Source: Gammaproteobacteria bacterium (GTDB lineage: Bacteria; Pseudomonadota; Gammaproteobacteria; Arenicellales; JAANXG01). From it: DNA of 64,000 nt. The notes under the pieces were generated by a model. That model was not told the origin of the DNA. It worked only from the letters and a program-made list of their open reading frames with translations, and did no database searches. Numbering within the stretch: the first letter of the stretch is position 1; each line of letters starts with the position of its first letter. A program made the position numbers and the translations under genes. The stretch covers positions 1-64,000 of the forward strand of contig JAHEKE010000016.1 of assembly GCA_024638505.1 (NCBI GenBank), written 5' to 3'. Below, piece by piece: positions 1 through 7,799 of the stretch.

Positions 1-372
1 TTAAATCGTGCGAGGTTTCGTACGGAACATTGCCCGACGAGCCCTTGGGTGTTTTGTAACAATAAGGGACAGCGGATCGGATCGGTACGAAGGAGTTTTG
101 TGACGGCTTGTGAAAGGGCAGGGATTGAAGACTTTCGTATTCATGATCTTCGTCACTGTTGTGCCGCGTGGCTGGTGTCCGCCGGTGTGCCGTTAACGGA
201 GGTGCGCGACCTGTTGGGTCACAGCACGGTCAAGATGACCGAGCGTTATGCGCATCTGGCGCCCGAAAACGTGCGCGCTGCGGTGGCACGCTTGGATAAC
301 GTGTCACGTTTTGGTCACGGTCAACGAATCGAGACCAACGACGAGCAAGCAAAAAGGATTGTAACTATCTAA
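1..372 (+). CDS. Tyrosine recombinase/integrase, C-terminal part (cut by window edge)
   Basis: This is the catalytic end of a phage- or island-type tyrosine recombinase, which cuts and rejoins DNA at attachment sites. The frame is open to base 1, so the N-terminal part lies outside the window and 123 codons remain. The active-site pattern is intact: H-x-x-R in IHDLRH (about bases 142-153), a second His in LLGHST, and the Tyr nucleophile in TERYAHL. The stop lies 19 bases from the 3' end of a tRNA-Phe gene that runs toward it, the usual position of an integrase at a tRNA attachment site. I infer that an integrated element lies to the left. Whether it is still mobile cannot be told from here. 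Confidence 0.85.
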   Translation, partial: LNRARFRTEHCPTSPWVFCNNKGQRIGSVRRSFVTACERAGIEDFRIHDLRHCCAAWLVSAGVPLTEVRDLLGHSTVKMTERYAHLAPENVRAAVARLDNVSRFGHGQRIETNDEQAKRIVTI

Positions 373-391
373 TTAGAAGGAACTTTTAAGG

Positions 392-464
392 TGGCCAGGG
401 ACAGAATCGAACTGCCGACACGGGGATTTTCAGTCCCCTGCTCTACCGACTGAGCTACCTGGCC
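392..464 (-). tRNA. tRNA-Phe (anticodon GAA)
   Basis: On the minus strand the sequence folds as a normal cloverleaf: acceptor stem GGCCAGG/CCTGGCC, D arm with AGCTCAG, anticodon loop CTGAAAA giving GAA, and T loop TTCGATT. The encoded end is A-CC followed by T, so the final A of CCA is not encoded at this copy. The 3' end faces the integrase gene, as expected of an attachment site. A well-formed sigma70 promoter lies just upstream. Confidence 0.95.
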
Positions 465-489
465 ATGCGGGGCAAAACGAGGACGGCTG

Positions 490-518
490 ATTAAACGGGA
501 AGCATGGTATGGAGTCAA
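490..518 (-). promoter_or_regulatory. Sigma70-type promoter for tRNA-Phe
   Basis: On the minus strand a TTGACT -35 box and a TTTAAT -10 box are separated by 17 bases. The tRNA 5' end lies 25 bases further on. Both boxes are close to consensus and the spacing is ideal. Confidence 0.7.
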
Positions 519-548
519 GCGCGGCAGGCCGTGAACACTGCAGATGGA

Positions 549-1799
549 TCATAGCCAGTCTGTTTGCAGCGGATAGCTCGACATTGTTTTTGCCCCATTT
601 GCGGTGATCAGCACCTGTTCCTCCAGCTTGACACCTTCACGTCCGCCCTCGCTGCCGATGTAGGACTCGACGCAAAGGGTCATTCCCTCCTGCACGACTC
701 CATCGTATCCTTTTTCCTCATAGTCCACCAAGTGTTTAAAAGACGGGTATTCGTCGGCCAGGCCAACGCCATGGATTAAGGAAGCGTAGCGGTTCGCTAG
801 GAATTCGTTGGGAATGCGCCATGCATGTTGCGATACTTCTTGAAAACTTATGCCGGGCTGGAGCAAAGCGGTATTGTGTTTGATTTGCTCTACCGCATAG
901 GCGTACAGTCGCCGTTGTTCGTCCGAAGGTTTGCCGTCTCCGCATAGCCAGGAGCGGGAGATGTCCGCGCAGTATCCGTACGGCCCGATTAAATCCGTGT
1001 CGAAGCTCACCAGGTCACCCTTTTCTATGACTCGCATTGAACATTCTCTGAACCAGGGATTGGTGCGCGGGCCGGAAGAAACCAGTCGCGTCTCTATCCA
1101 TTCGCCTCCCAGCCTGATATTCGTCTCGTGCAGTTTTGCCCATAACGCGTTTTCCGTTATGCCCGGCTCAAGGGCAGCCTCCATTGTGCGTACACCAAGT
1201 TCGCACACATCTATAGCATGCTGCATCAAAACCAGTTCTTCAGCCGATTTAATGCAGCGGGCCAACTCCATTACCTCTTCACCCCTGTGTATGGACAGAC
1301 CGCGTCGCACCAACGGCTGGGTTCCCTCATAAGACAGCCGGTCAATGGCCAGTCGCCTGTTACCTCCTCCATACTGGCTAACAAGATCGACGATCTCGTC
1401 AGCGAAGAGTTCTGCGCGCTCCGGTCCACGGGAGCCTGCAGTAAAAAAATAGAAAGATTTGTTGGTACGGTACTCATCGACAGTCGGTAATCCATCAGCC
1501 AGGTGGGGATAGTTGCCGTAATCAAATAAAACAACTGGTCCCTGCGCGGCGACGAATGCACACCGTGTTTCATAATGCGAGCACCAGATCTGCATATTGG
1601 TGGCATCGGTCGCGTAACGGGTGTTGATCTGGTCAAACAGCAGCGCGCCGGCATAGTCGAAGCGCTGCAATTGGTCACGGATGCGCCCGAGTCGGTAGAG
1701 CCGGACTTTGTCAATATCGGTAGGTGCGTCGGTATACTCCATCGCACCGTGCTGACGTGCCGGCACCGTGACCACTTTTGAAGCAGTCAATCTGTCCAT
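549..1799 (-). CDS. dddP: DddP-like DMSP lyase (M24 peptidase fold)
   Basis: This 416-residue protein has the M24 creatinase/pita-bread fold. DddP enzymes of this fold cleave dimethylsulfoniopropionate to dimethyl sulfide and acrylate instead of cutting peptides. The metal-site residues D267, D269, D279, H343, E378 and E393 reproduce, with a constant offset of 28, the spacing I remember for Roseobacter-group DddP (D295, D297, D307, H371, E406, E421). The offset also holds for the proposed base (D349 for D377) and for Y338 (for Y366). The motif DTDLIGPYGYCAD differs from the usual M24 pattern, in which the two Asp are 11 apart. The gene follows yggX by 20 bases on the same strand, so it may be read from the mutY-yggX transcript. 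M20 is an alternative start. A plain Xaa-Pro dipeptidase is the main alternative. Confidence 0.8.
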   Translation of the reverse strand: MDRLTASKVVTVPARQHGAMEYTDAPTDIDKVRLYRLGRIRDQLQRFDYAGALLFDQINTRYATDATNMQIWCSHYETRCAFVAAQGPVVLFDYGNYPHLADGLPTVDEYRTNKSFYFFTAGSRGPERAELFADEIVDLVSQYGGGNRRLAIDRLSYEGTQPLVRRGLSIHRGEEVMELARCIKSAEELVLMQHAIDVCELGVRTMEAALEPGITENALWAKLHETNIRLGGEWIETRLVSSGPRTNPWFRECSMRVIEKGDLVSFDTDLIGPYGYCADISRSWLCGDGKPSDEQRRLYAYAVEQIKHNTALLQPGISFQEVSQHAWRIPNEFLANRYASLIHGVGLADEYPSFKHLVDYEEKGYDGVVQEGMTLCVESYIGSEGGREGVKLEEQVLITANGAKTMSSYPLQTDWL

Positions 1800-1819
1800 T
1801 CTACGAAATACGTTGAACG

Positions 1820-2092
1820 TTACTCGGTTGGTGGTACGTAGCCCTCGGGTTTTTCCGACCCCTCTCCAAACAGAAATTTCTCCATTTCCGTTGCGATCAT
1901 TTCGCGCGCTTTTGGGTCCATTGCGTTTAGACGATACTCATTGATAATCATCGTTTGATGTTGCAGCCACAACGCCCAGGCTTCTTTCGATATATTTTCA
2001 AAAATCCTTTTGCCCAATTCCCCGGGCCAGGGAGGAAAATCCAGTCCCTCGGCTTCTCTGCCAAACTTCGCGCATTTCACGGTACGGCTCAT
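1820..2092 (-). CDS. yggX: Probable Fe(II)-trafficking protein YggX
   Basis: This 90-residue protein has the usual length and opening of YggX ([11 protein letters not shown], with the conserved Cys7, then a [12 protein letters not shown] stretch). The family protects iron-sulfur clusters from oxidants and is linked to Fe(II) handling in the cytoplasm. It lies 3 bases behind mutY, whose product carries an iron-sulfur cluster. The mutY-yggX pairing is common in gammaproteobacteria. Confidence 0.95.
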   Translation of the reverse strand: MSRTVKCAKFGREAEGLDFPPWPGELGKRIFENISKEAWALWLQHQTMIINEYRLNAMDPKAREMIATEMEKFLFGEGSEKPEGYVPPTE

Positions 2093-2095
2093 CGG

Positions 2096-3175
2096 TTACC
2101 TCAGTTTCTCTAATAGTTTCTTAACCGGTGCGGCCAGCCCGCGGGCATCCGGATTCTTTAGGTTATACCAGACTAGTCCTGTGTTCTCCATTACCTGATT
2201 GTCTGAGTGCCTTAACGCGGCTGGAATTGGCGTAATTTCTAAATGAAAATGCGTGAAGCTGTGGCGCAGCACCTTCCAGCGCCCTGCTGTTTCAACGCGT
2301 AAGCCGTAGCGCATGTACATGTGCTGGTCAGGCTCGGTTTCACCATCAACTTCAGGAAGACTCCACAGCCCGCCCCATACGCCCCTAGGTGGTCGTTTTT
2401 CCAGCAGCACTTTGTGTTTATCTAGGACCATAATCATTTGCACCGCGCGTACGGGCTTTACCTTTGCCGGCGCACGACTGGGCAGTGCATGCTGCTCACC
2501 ATGCCGCCTGGCCTGACAGGTTGCGGCAACGGGGCAGGCGGCACAAACCGGCCTCCGACGCAGGCATACCAGTGCGCCAAGATCCATGATCGCCTGATTG
2601 TAGTCTGCGGTTCGCTCTTCCGGTGTACAACTTTCAGCCAGGCGCCACAGCTCCTGTTCGACTTTCTTGTTTCCCGGCCAGCCGTGAATACGATGTTGGC
2701 GGGTCAGAACCCGTTTAACGTTTCCGTCCAAGATAGGCAGCGATTGATTGAACGCAAAAGTCAGCACAGCGTGCGCGGTCGAACGTCCAACTCCAGAGAG
2801 CTGATAAACTGCCTCGGGGTCTGCCGGGAATTCGCCGCTATGGCGGTCACAAATCTGCTTTGCTGCGCGGTGCAGATTACGCGCGCGCGCGTAGTAGCCC
2901 AAGCCGGTCCATAAATGCAGTACGGCGTCGCTGTCCGCTTTTGCCAGCGCCGCAATGGAGGGGAACCGGTCAATGAAGCGCTCAAAGTAAGGAATGACGG
3001 TAGTGACCTGCGTCTGCTGCAGCATTATTTCTGATACCAAGATCTTGTAGGGGTCACGATCCCGCTGCCAGGGCAGATTTTTTCGACCCGAGCGGTCGTA
3101 CCATTGCAATAAGTGCTGAGCGAACGAAGCCGCGCGCTCGCTTACAGGCTGCTGGAAAACGTTGTTTGGCTGCAA
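2096..3175 (-). CDS. mutY: A/G-specific adenine DNA glycosylase MutY
   Basis: MutY removes adenine mispaired with 8-oxoguanine or guanine, preventing G:C to T:A changes. At 359 residues it has family length. The HhH-GPD domain has the catalytic Glu49 in SEIMLQQTQV, the hairpin LSGVGRSTA (126-134) and catalytic Asp150 in ILDGNVKR. The 4Fe-4S ligands are C204, C211, C214 and C220 (C-x6-C-x2-C-x5-C). A NUDIX-like domain that reads 8-oxoG follows from about residue 235. The start appears to be TTG, only about 15 bases after tRNA-Gly on the same strand, so the tRNA and mutY may share a transcript. Confidence 0.96.
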   Translation of the reverse strand: MQPNNVFQQPVSERAASFAQHLLQWYDRSGRKNLPWQRDRDPYKILVSEIMLQQTQVTTVIPYFERFIDRFPSIAALAKADSDAVLHLWTGLGYYARARNLHRAAKQICDRHSGEFPADPEAVYQLSGVGRSTAHAVLTFAFNQSLPILDGNVKRVLTRQHRIHGWPGNKKVEQELWRLAESCTPEERTADYNQAIMDLGALVCLRRRPVCAACPVAATCQARRHGEQHALPSRAPAKVKPVRAVQMIMVLDKHKVLLEKRPPRGVWGGLWSLPEVDGETEPDQHMYMRYGLRVETAGRWKVLRHSFTHFHLEITPIPAALRHSDNQVMENTGLVWYNLKNPDARGLAAPVKKLLEKLR

Positions 3176-3190
3176 TCTACTGCATCACGC

Positions 3191-3264
3191 TGGAGCGGGT
3201 GATGGGAATCGAACCCACGTCATCAGCTTGGGAAGCTGAGGTTCTACCATTGAACTACACCCGC
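3191..3264 (-). tRNA. tRNA-Gly (anticodon CCC)
   Basis: A complete cloverleaf lies on the minus strand: acceptor stem starting GCGGGTG, anticodon loop TTCCCAA giving CCC, T loop TTCGATT, and encoded CCA at bases 3191-3193. The sequence is very close to the glyU tRNA of enterics. A broken second copy lies just upstream on the same strand. Confidence 0.95.
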
Positions 3265-3381
3265 TTCGATAACTGCGATTCCCATCACCCGATGATGGGA
3301 TTACTCCGTACTTCCATGTACTCCGCCCTTCGGGTCAACGTCGCGCCGCTCCGTTGTTCCAATTTGCTCCCGGCAAATTGG
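3265..3381. repeat. Hairpin-rich segment interrupting a duplicated tRNA-Gly
   Basis: This 117-base segment separates the intact tRNA-Gly from a 57-base partial copy. It holds a 16-base inverted copy (3276-3291) of the tRNA 3' part (3196-3211). It also holds a 9-base-pair hairpin with arms CCAATTTGC and GCAAATTGG (about 3359-3381), a CCC-TTC-GGG hairpin and a GTAC-based hairpin. It codes for nothing recognisable. The nested inverted repeats fit a REP- or MITE-like unit that entered the T loop of the second tRNA copy; this is inference. Confidence 0.6.
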
Positions 3382-3438
3382 TCGAACCCACGTCATCAGC
3401 TTGGGAAGCTGAGGTTCTACCATTGAACTACACCCGCT
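3382..3438 (-). pseudogene. Partial tRNA-Gly(CCC) copy lacking its 3' end
   Basis: These 57 bases are identical to the 5' portion of the neighbouring tRNA-Gly, from the acceptor 5' strand through the D and anticodon arms to the TTCGA of the T loop. The rest of the T arm and the 3' acceptor strand are replaced by the hairpin-rich segment. The copy therefore cannot form a normal acceptor stem. Both copies are preceded by CAGTTAT, so a small tandem duplication seems to have come first. Confidence 0.8.
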
Positions 3439-3540
3439 CTAATAACTGAATTGTACAGTATCATGGTCCTCTGTGAGGACCAACGCACAATCCTAACGCA
3501 GACATTGACGGGCGCGAGACCGCTAGGTAGTCTGTTGCGT

Positions 3541-3741
3541 ATGAATATTAAACTGAACGGTGATCCGGTCGAAGTACCGCCTGGACACACACTGGCGAGC
3601 CTGATCACGGAGCTGGCTGTGGGTGATAAGCGGATTGCGATTGAGGTCAACAAAGAAATCGTGCCGCGCAGCACCTATGGCAGCTACAGCCTAAAACCGG
3701 GTGACCAGGTGGAGGTCGTAACAGCAATTGGTGGCGGTTGA
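3541..3741 (+). CDS. thiS: Thiamine biosynthesis sulfur carrier ThiS
   Basis: This 66-residue ubiquitin-like protein ends in the diagnostic Gly-Gly tail (AIGGG). ThiS carries sulfur as a C-terminal thiocarboxylate to ThiG for thiazole formation. The ATG at 3541 gives the family length; an in-frame start at 3451 would add 30 unlikely residues. There is no clear ribosome site. A TTGACG box lies 17 bases before a weak TAGTCT box close to the start, so the leader may be very short. A perfect 8-base-pair hairpin (3464-3482) sits upstream. I see no TPP riboswitch. Confidence 0.93.
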   Translation: MNIKLNGDPVEVPPGHTLASLITELAVGDKRIAIEVNKEIVPRSTYGSYSLKPGDQVEVVTAIGGG

Positions 3742-3783
3742 AGTCTAAGGGGGCATATCATCGAAAATCAAAGCACGTCACCG

Positions 3784-4578
3784 TTGCGACCCAGGGCGCA
3801 GGCAGATGACACTTTAGTCATCGCCGGTGTGGCCTACCAGTCCCGCTTGTTGATTGGAACGGGCAAATACCGGGACCTGAATGAAACGCGACGAGCGGTC
3901 GAAGCCAGCGGAGCGGAGATTGTCACGGTGGCGATCCGCCGCACCAATATCGGACAAAAGCGGGACGAACCTAATTTGCTGGACGTGATTTCTCCTGACC
4001 GCTATACCATACTGCCCAATACTGCCGGCTGCTACACCGCAAAGGACGCCGTTCGAACCTGCCGCCTGGCCCGGGAACTCCTGGGTGGTCATTCTCTGGT
4101 GAAGCTCGAAGTGCTGGGAGATGAGAAGACCCTGTTCCCCGACATTACGGCGACTCTGGAAGCGGCGAAGGAGCTGATAGCGGATAACTTTCAAGTCATG
4201 GTTTACACCAATGACGACCCTATTGTTGCGAAGCGTCTGGCGGAAATGGGTTGCGTCGCGGTCATGCCATTAGCGGCGCCGATCGGGTCCGGATTAGGTA
4301 TTCGTAACCCGTATAATATTCATTTTATTTTAGACGAAGCGACCTGCCCCATTCTGGTCGACGCCGGTGTGGGCACTGCCAGCGATGCTGCCATCGCGAT
4401 GGAACTCGGTTGTGACGGGGTGTTGATGAACACTGCTATCGCAGCTGCTCAGGACCCGGTGCGTATGGCACGCGCCATGCGCATGGCAATCGAGGCCGGT
4501 CGCGAAGCGTTTCTGGCTGGGCGTATGCCGAAAAAACGCTACGCCAGCGCATCCTCGCCGCTGGAGGGCATTCTTTAA
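3784..4578 (+). CDS. thiG: Thiazole synthase ThiG
   Basis: ThiG builds the thiazole phosphate of thiamine from deoxyxylulose phosphate, dehydroglycine and ThiS-bound sulfur. The TIM barrel of about 264 residues shows the Schiff-base Lys107 in LVKLEVLGD, the LPNTAGC loop and the phosphate-binding glycines near APIGSGLGI. It lies right behind thiS. The start is unsure. The listed TTG has no ribosome site nearby, while an AAGGGGG (about 3747-3753) stands just before two in-frame ATC codons at 3757 and 3760. A rare ATC start would add 8 or 9 residues. Confidence 0.95.
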   Translation: MRPRAQADDTLVIAGVAYQSRLLIGTGKYRDLNETRRAVEASGAEIVTVAIRRTNIGQKRDEPNLLDVISPDRYTILPNTAGCYTAKDAVRTCRLARELLGGHSLVKLEVLGDEKTLFPDITATLEAAKELIADNFQVMVYTNDDPIVAKRLAEMGCVAVMPLAAPIGSGLGIRNPYNIHFILDEATCPILVDAGVGTASDAAIAMELGCDGVLMNTAIAAAQDPVRMARAMRMAIEAGREAFLAGRMPKKRYASASSPLEGIL

Positions 4579-4644
4579 AAAAACCCTGGTGTGGGCAACC
4601 GGATGCACGGAGCAAGCTGTAATACAGACAAGGAGGTAAGCACG

Positions 4645-5025
4645 ATGATCCGAGACTTTCGCAATCTCAATGTGTGGAATGAAGCCGTGGAGCTGGCCAT
4701 CCAGGTGTACGCAGCGAGTCAGAACTTTCCGCAGCACGAGTTACGCGGTTTGACCGGTCAGCTTCGGCGTGCCGCGGTGTCGATTCCCTGTAACATCGCG
4801 CAAGGTCGCAGCAGGCGCTTCAGCAGTGAATTCATCCAGTATTTGAGCATTGCCCGGGGATTACTCGCTGAAGTGCAAACCTATCTCGGCATTGCCGCCC
4901 GACTGGGATACCTTTCACCACAAAGCGAGATTGACCTGAACGCGCAGATAGAGGTTATTGTCGGGATGCTGGCAACACTGAGCATCAGCTGCGGCAAAGA
5001 AGGTCTGTGCCAGACGGTGCACTGA
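4645..5025 (+). CDS. Four-helix bundle protein (23S rRNA intervening-sequence family)
   Basis: The 126-residue protein has the features of the S23/IVP four-helix-bundle family: an opening like RDFRNLNVWNEAVELA, the core QLRRAAVSIPCNIAQG and a helical C-terminal half. Members were first seen inside intervening sequences of 23S rRNA genes. Free-standing copies are common and their function is unknown. The ATG at 4645 follows a perfect AAGGAGGT (4630-4637) by 7 bases, which decides the start. It sits between thiG and trmB with no rRNA nearby, so it is probably a mobile or recently arrived gene. Confidence 0.88.
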   Translation: MIRDFRNLNVWNEAVELAIQVYAASQNFPQHELRGLTGQLRRAAVSIPCNIAQGRSRRFSSEFIQYLSIARGLLAEVQTYLGIAARLGYLSPQSEIDLNAQIEVIVGMLATLSISCGKEGLCQTVH

Positions 5026-5059
5026 GTTCTTTTATTCCCGCTCATTACCCTTCCGCACT

Positions 5060-5737
5060 ATGTCTTATCCGCCTGTTCGCAGCTATGTCCGCCGGGAGGG
5101 CAGAATAACCAAAGCACAAAGCCGTGCTCTGGTCGAGCTGTGGCCTGAGTACGGTATCGAGAACGCAGAAGGCGTTCTTAACTTTAAACAGATATACGGA
5201 AGGACCGTGCCGAACATCATGGAAATCGGTTTCGGCGACGGGCGCGCGCTGGTATCCATGGCAGCGGATAATCCACAATGTAACTTCCTTGGTATTGACG
5301 TCTATCGCCCCGGCGTAGGAAGTTTGTTGCTGCAGCTCAAGAAGCTCGGACTGGTCAACGTGCGGGTTATAATGGATGATGCCGCGACAGTCATTGATAA
5401 ATCGATAGGCAAAGAATGCCTATCCAAGCTCCTGATTTTTTTTCCAGATCCCTGGCCCAAGAAACGGCATCACAAGCGGCGATTGGTGCAGCGTGATTTC
5501 CTGGCGATAGCAGCCGAGCGTCTCAGCATAGGGGGATACATACACATCGCTACGGATTGGGAGGAGTACGCTGCGAGCATGCTCGCGCTGTTACAAGGTG
5601 AATCCCGCCTGCGCAATATGAGCGCGGCGGACGGCTTTGTGGAAAGACCTGCATACCGGCCCCAGACCAAATACGAGCGTCGAGGAGAGGGTCAGGGTCA
5701 TAGGGTATGGGATGTGGTATTCAAACGCGTTGCCTGA
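5060..5737 (+). CDS. trmB: tRNA (guanine-N7-)-methyltransferase TrmB
   Basis: TrmB makes m7G46 in the variable loop of tRNA using S-adenosylmethionine. At 225 residues it has family length. The SAM site MEIGFGDGRALV and the family signature FPDPWPKKRHHKRR are intact, and the C-terminal TKYERRGEGQGH stretch is typical. It ends directly against the stop of the small convergent zinc-ribbon gene. Confidence 0.96.
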   Translation: MSYPPVRSYVRREGRITKAQSRALVELWPEYGIENAEGVLNFKQIYGRTVPNIMEIGFGDGRALVSMAADNPQCNFLGIDVYRPGVGSLLLQLKKLGLVNVRVIMDDAATVIDKSIGKECLSKLLIFFPDPWPKKRHHKRRLVQRDFLAIAAERLSIGGYIHIATDWEEYAASMLALLQGESRLRNMSAADGFVERPAYRPQTKYERRGEGQGHRVWDVVFKRVA

Positions 5738-5923
5738 CTACTCATCATCGCGCTTGAGCGTCAGGGTGAAAGTTCCGCTTGAATCAAGCAGTAAATCAAA
5801 CTCAATCGGCCGGCAGCATACCTGGCAGTCCTCTACGTATTTTTGGGTACCACCTGATAAATCAACCGCGGTGTGAAACTGCTCACCGCAGTACGGACAG
5901 TCAATGCTTCTAGTTTCCAGCAC
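5738..5923 (-). CDS. CPXCG-motif cysteine-rich small protein
   Basis: This 61-residue protein carries two metal-binding Cys pairs, C9-P-Y-C12 followed by Gly, and C33-Q-V-C36 with a further Cys37. This matches the small CPXCG zinc-ribbon family of proteobacteria, whose function is not known. Its stop abuts the trmB stop with no spacer. Confidence 0.85.
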   Translation of the reverse strand: MLETRSIDCPYCGEQFHTAVDLSGGTQKYVEDCQVCCRPIEFDLLLDSSGTFTLTLKRDDE

Positions 5924-6001
5924 ATTCGGCCAAAGGCGTGTTCGTCACCCTATATAATACCCCTGTTTGCACAATCTATCTAAAGCGTTAGGCTAACAAC
6001 C

Positions 6002-7087
6002 ATGGAACAGCGGGAAAACTCTTGGTGGGATTTTCACTCCGACCAACCATATCAGTTAGACCCGGATAGCCGGCCCCGCCTGGGTTTTAGTGGAGGGAGG
6101 GAATACCTGACAATTGCCGCGTCAGCGGCCTTTGCCGCACCTGCTGTGCTGTGGAAATATTTCAGACTGCGTCCTCAGATGCCCTTGCCTGATGCTAAAA
6201 GCTTCATCGGCTTGAGTGTCTCGCCTGATCCCGTAAACGGGTCCAGCATCATCGATATGCTCGATGAGCTCGGGGTGAAGCAGCTGCTTGTGCGCATCCC
6301 AGTATGGGAGATCAGCCGGCTCGATCACTACGTGCGATTTATCGAGGAGCTGGGCAGCAGGCATGTGTTGGTTAACATATTGCAGGACCGGGAGAGCGTG
6401 GCCAAGCCGGCGCAGTGGTTTTCCTGCCTGCGAGATATATTTGCCGCGTTATCGCCGGTCACAACTTATTTTCAGATTGGTAACGCAGTTAATCGTCAAA
6501 AATGGGGCTGCGCGCACAGCGGCGAGTACCTGGATCTGCTCGAGATTGCGAACAATCTGCGGAACGAGTTCCCTCATCTTAAGCTTGTGGGTTCCTCCGT
6601 AATTGATTTCGAGCCGCTGGTTACCTTCAGAACGGTGTGGAATCGAAGACCATACACACTTGATGTGGTCAGCGCCTTGCTGTACGTGAATAGACGGGGC
6701 TCACCGCTGTCGCGTCAGTACGGGCTGTTTGATCTGTATAACAAGCTGCGCATGCTGTATGCGATTGTTTGTTTCGGTAACCGTAACAGGCGACGGCTAT
6801 GGATTACCGAGTTCAACTGGCCGCTGTTGGATACCAAGCCGTATACGCCCAACTCCGGGCATCCCGCTCGAACCGTTGATGAAAAGACGCAGGCGCAATA
6901 TCTGCAGCAATATTACAGGATTGCCTTCAACACAGGCTGGGTAGAGCGGGTTTACTGGTGGCAGTTAATCAACCCGGGCTATGGTCTGGTTGACTGTCGT
7001 AAGGGGCGCCTGAGAAAGCATCCATCTTTTTTCGCACTGAAGGAGCTGGTGGCGGGGGGGTTAACCAAGGCGGAGCGGCAAGCTTAG
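6002..7087 (+). CDS. Membrane-anchored glycosidase-like TIM-barrel protein
   Basis: The 361-residue protein has one hydrophobic segment near residues 34-52, followed by a barrel-like domain that I believe is related to clan A glycoside hydrolases. WITEFNWPL places E270 where the nucleophile is expected. The matching acid/base loop reads FQIGNAVNR, with Ala162 where such enzymes carry Glu. The protein may therefore bind sugar without cutting it, or use another acid. It stands alone, converging on rpiA. Family assignment is from pattern only, and substrate and activity cannot be stated. Confidence 0.6.
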   Translation: MEQRENSWWDFHSDQPYQLDPDSRPRLGFSGGREYLTIAASAAFAAPAVLWKYFRLRPQMPLPDAKSFIGLSVSPDPVNGSSIIDMLDELGVKQLLVRIPVWEISRLDHYVRFIEELGSRHVLVNILQDRESVAKPAQWFSCLRDIFAALSPVTTYFQIGNAVNRQKWGCAHSGEYLDLLEIANNLRNEFPHLKLVGSSVIDFEPLVTFRTVWNRRPYTLDVVSALLYVNRRGSPLSRQYGLFDLYNKLRMLYAIVCFGNRNRRRLWITEFNWPLLDTKPYTPNSGHPARTVDEKTQAQYLQQYYRIAFNTGWVERVYWWQLINPGYGLVDCRKGRLRKHPSFFALKELVAGGLTKAERQA

Positions 7088-7133
7088 GAAACACAGGATA
7101 CGGATCTGATGCGATAGGCAAAGACAGCCTATT

Positions 7134-7799
7134 TCAAGCACTGCGCTCTGTTTTCTCGACTCCTTGATCAGTACCCAGCAGCAGAACGTCAGCCGGACGG
7201 CGCGCGAAAATACCGTTGCTGACAACACCCGCTAGGTGATTTATGGATTCTTCCAGGGAAACGGGGTTTTCTATTATGAAGTCGTGCACATCCAGTATCA
7301 GGTTCCCATTATCCGTTGTAAATCCATCCCGCAGCACCGGGCGCCCACCCAATTTGGTCAACTCACGTTCGAGGAAACTTGAGGCCATCGGGATGACCTC
7401 GACCGGAATCGGAAATCCGCCCAGCGCATCCACCAGTTTAGTTTGATCGGCGATGCACACGAATCTTTGACTGGCGGCGGCCAGAATCTTTTCCCGGGTG
7501 AGGGCGCCACCGCCGCCTTTGGTGAGCTGCAGACGTTGGGTGGCTTCATCTGCGCCATCTATGTACAGGGGAAGGTCGCCGGAATCATTCAGTGTAAGTA
7601 AGCGAATATGGCATTGCTTCAGCCGTTCCGCTGTAGCATCCGAGCTGGCGACGGCGCCATCAATTTTCTTCTTCATCGACGACAAAGCTTCTATGAGGTA
7701 ATTGGCTGTGGATCCGGTTCCGATCCCTACGACCATGCCAGTATCGATGAAATCCAGCGCAGCCTCAGCTGCGGCCCTTTTATTTTGCTCTTGGGTCAT
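7134..7799 (-). CDS. rpiA: Ribose-5-phosphate isomerase A
   Basis: RpiA interconverts ribose 5-phosphate and ribulose 5-phosphate in the pentose phosphate pathway. At 221 residues it is of normal length, with the motifs [35 protein letters not shown] and CIADQTKLV. These hold the catalytic Asp, Glu and Lys and the phosphate loop. It is transcribed away from a large unknown gene 119 bases upstream on the same strand. Confidence 0.97.
   Translation of the reverse strand: MTQEQNKRAAAEAALDFIDTGMVVGIGTGSTANYLIEALSSMKKKIDGAVASSDATAERLKQCHIRLLTLNDSGDLPLYIDGADEATQRLQLTKGGGGALTREKILAAASQRFVCIADQTKLVDALGGFPIPVEVIPMASSFLERELTKLGGRPVLRDGFTTDNGNLILDVHDFIIENPVSLEESINHLAGVVSNGIFARRPADVLLLGTDQGVEKTERSA

Noticed and set aside
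3166-3426. Plus-strand frame containing RVMGIEPTSSAWEAEV
   Set aside because: It is the antisense reading of tRNA-Gly(CCC) and its partial copy, a well-known false protein in databases.
3439-3540. Possible TPP riboswitch before thiS
   Set aside because: The conserved CTGAGA and ACCTGAT elements are absent; only a simple hairpin is present.
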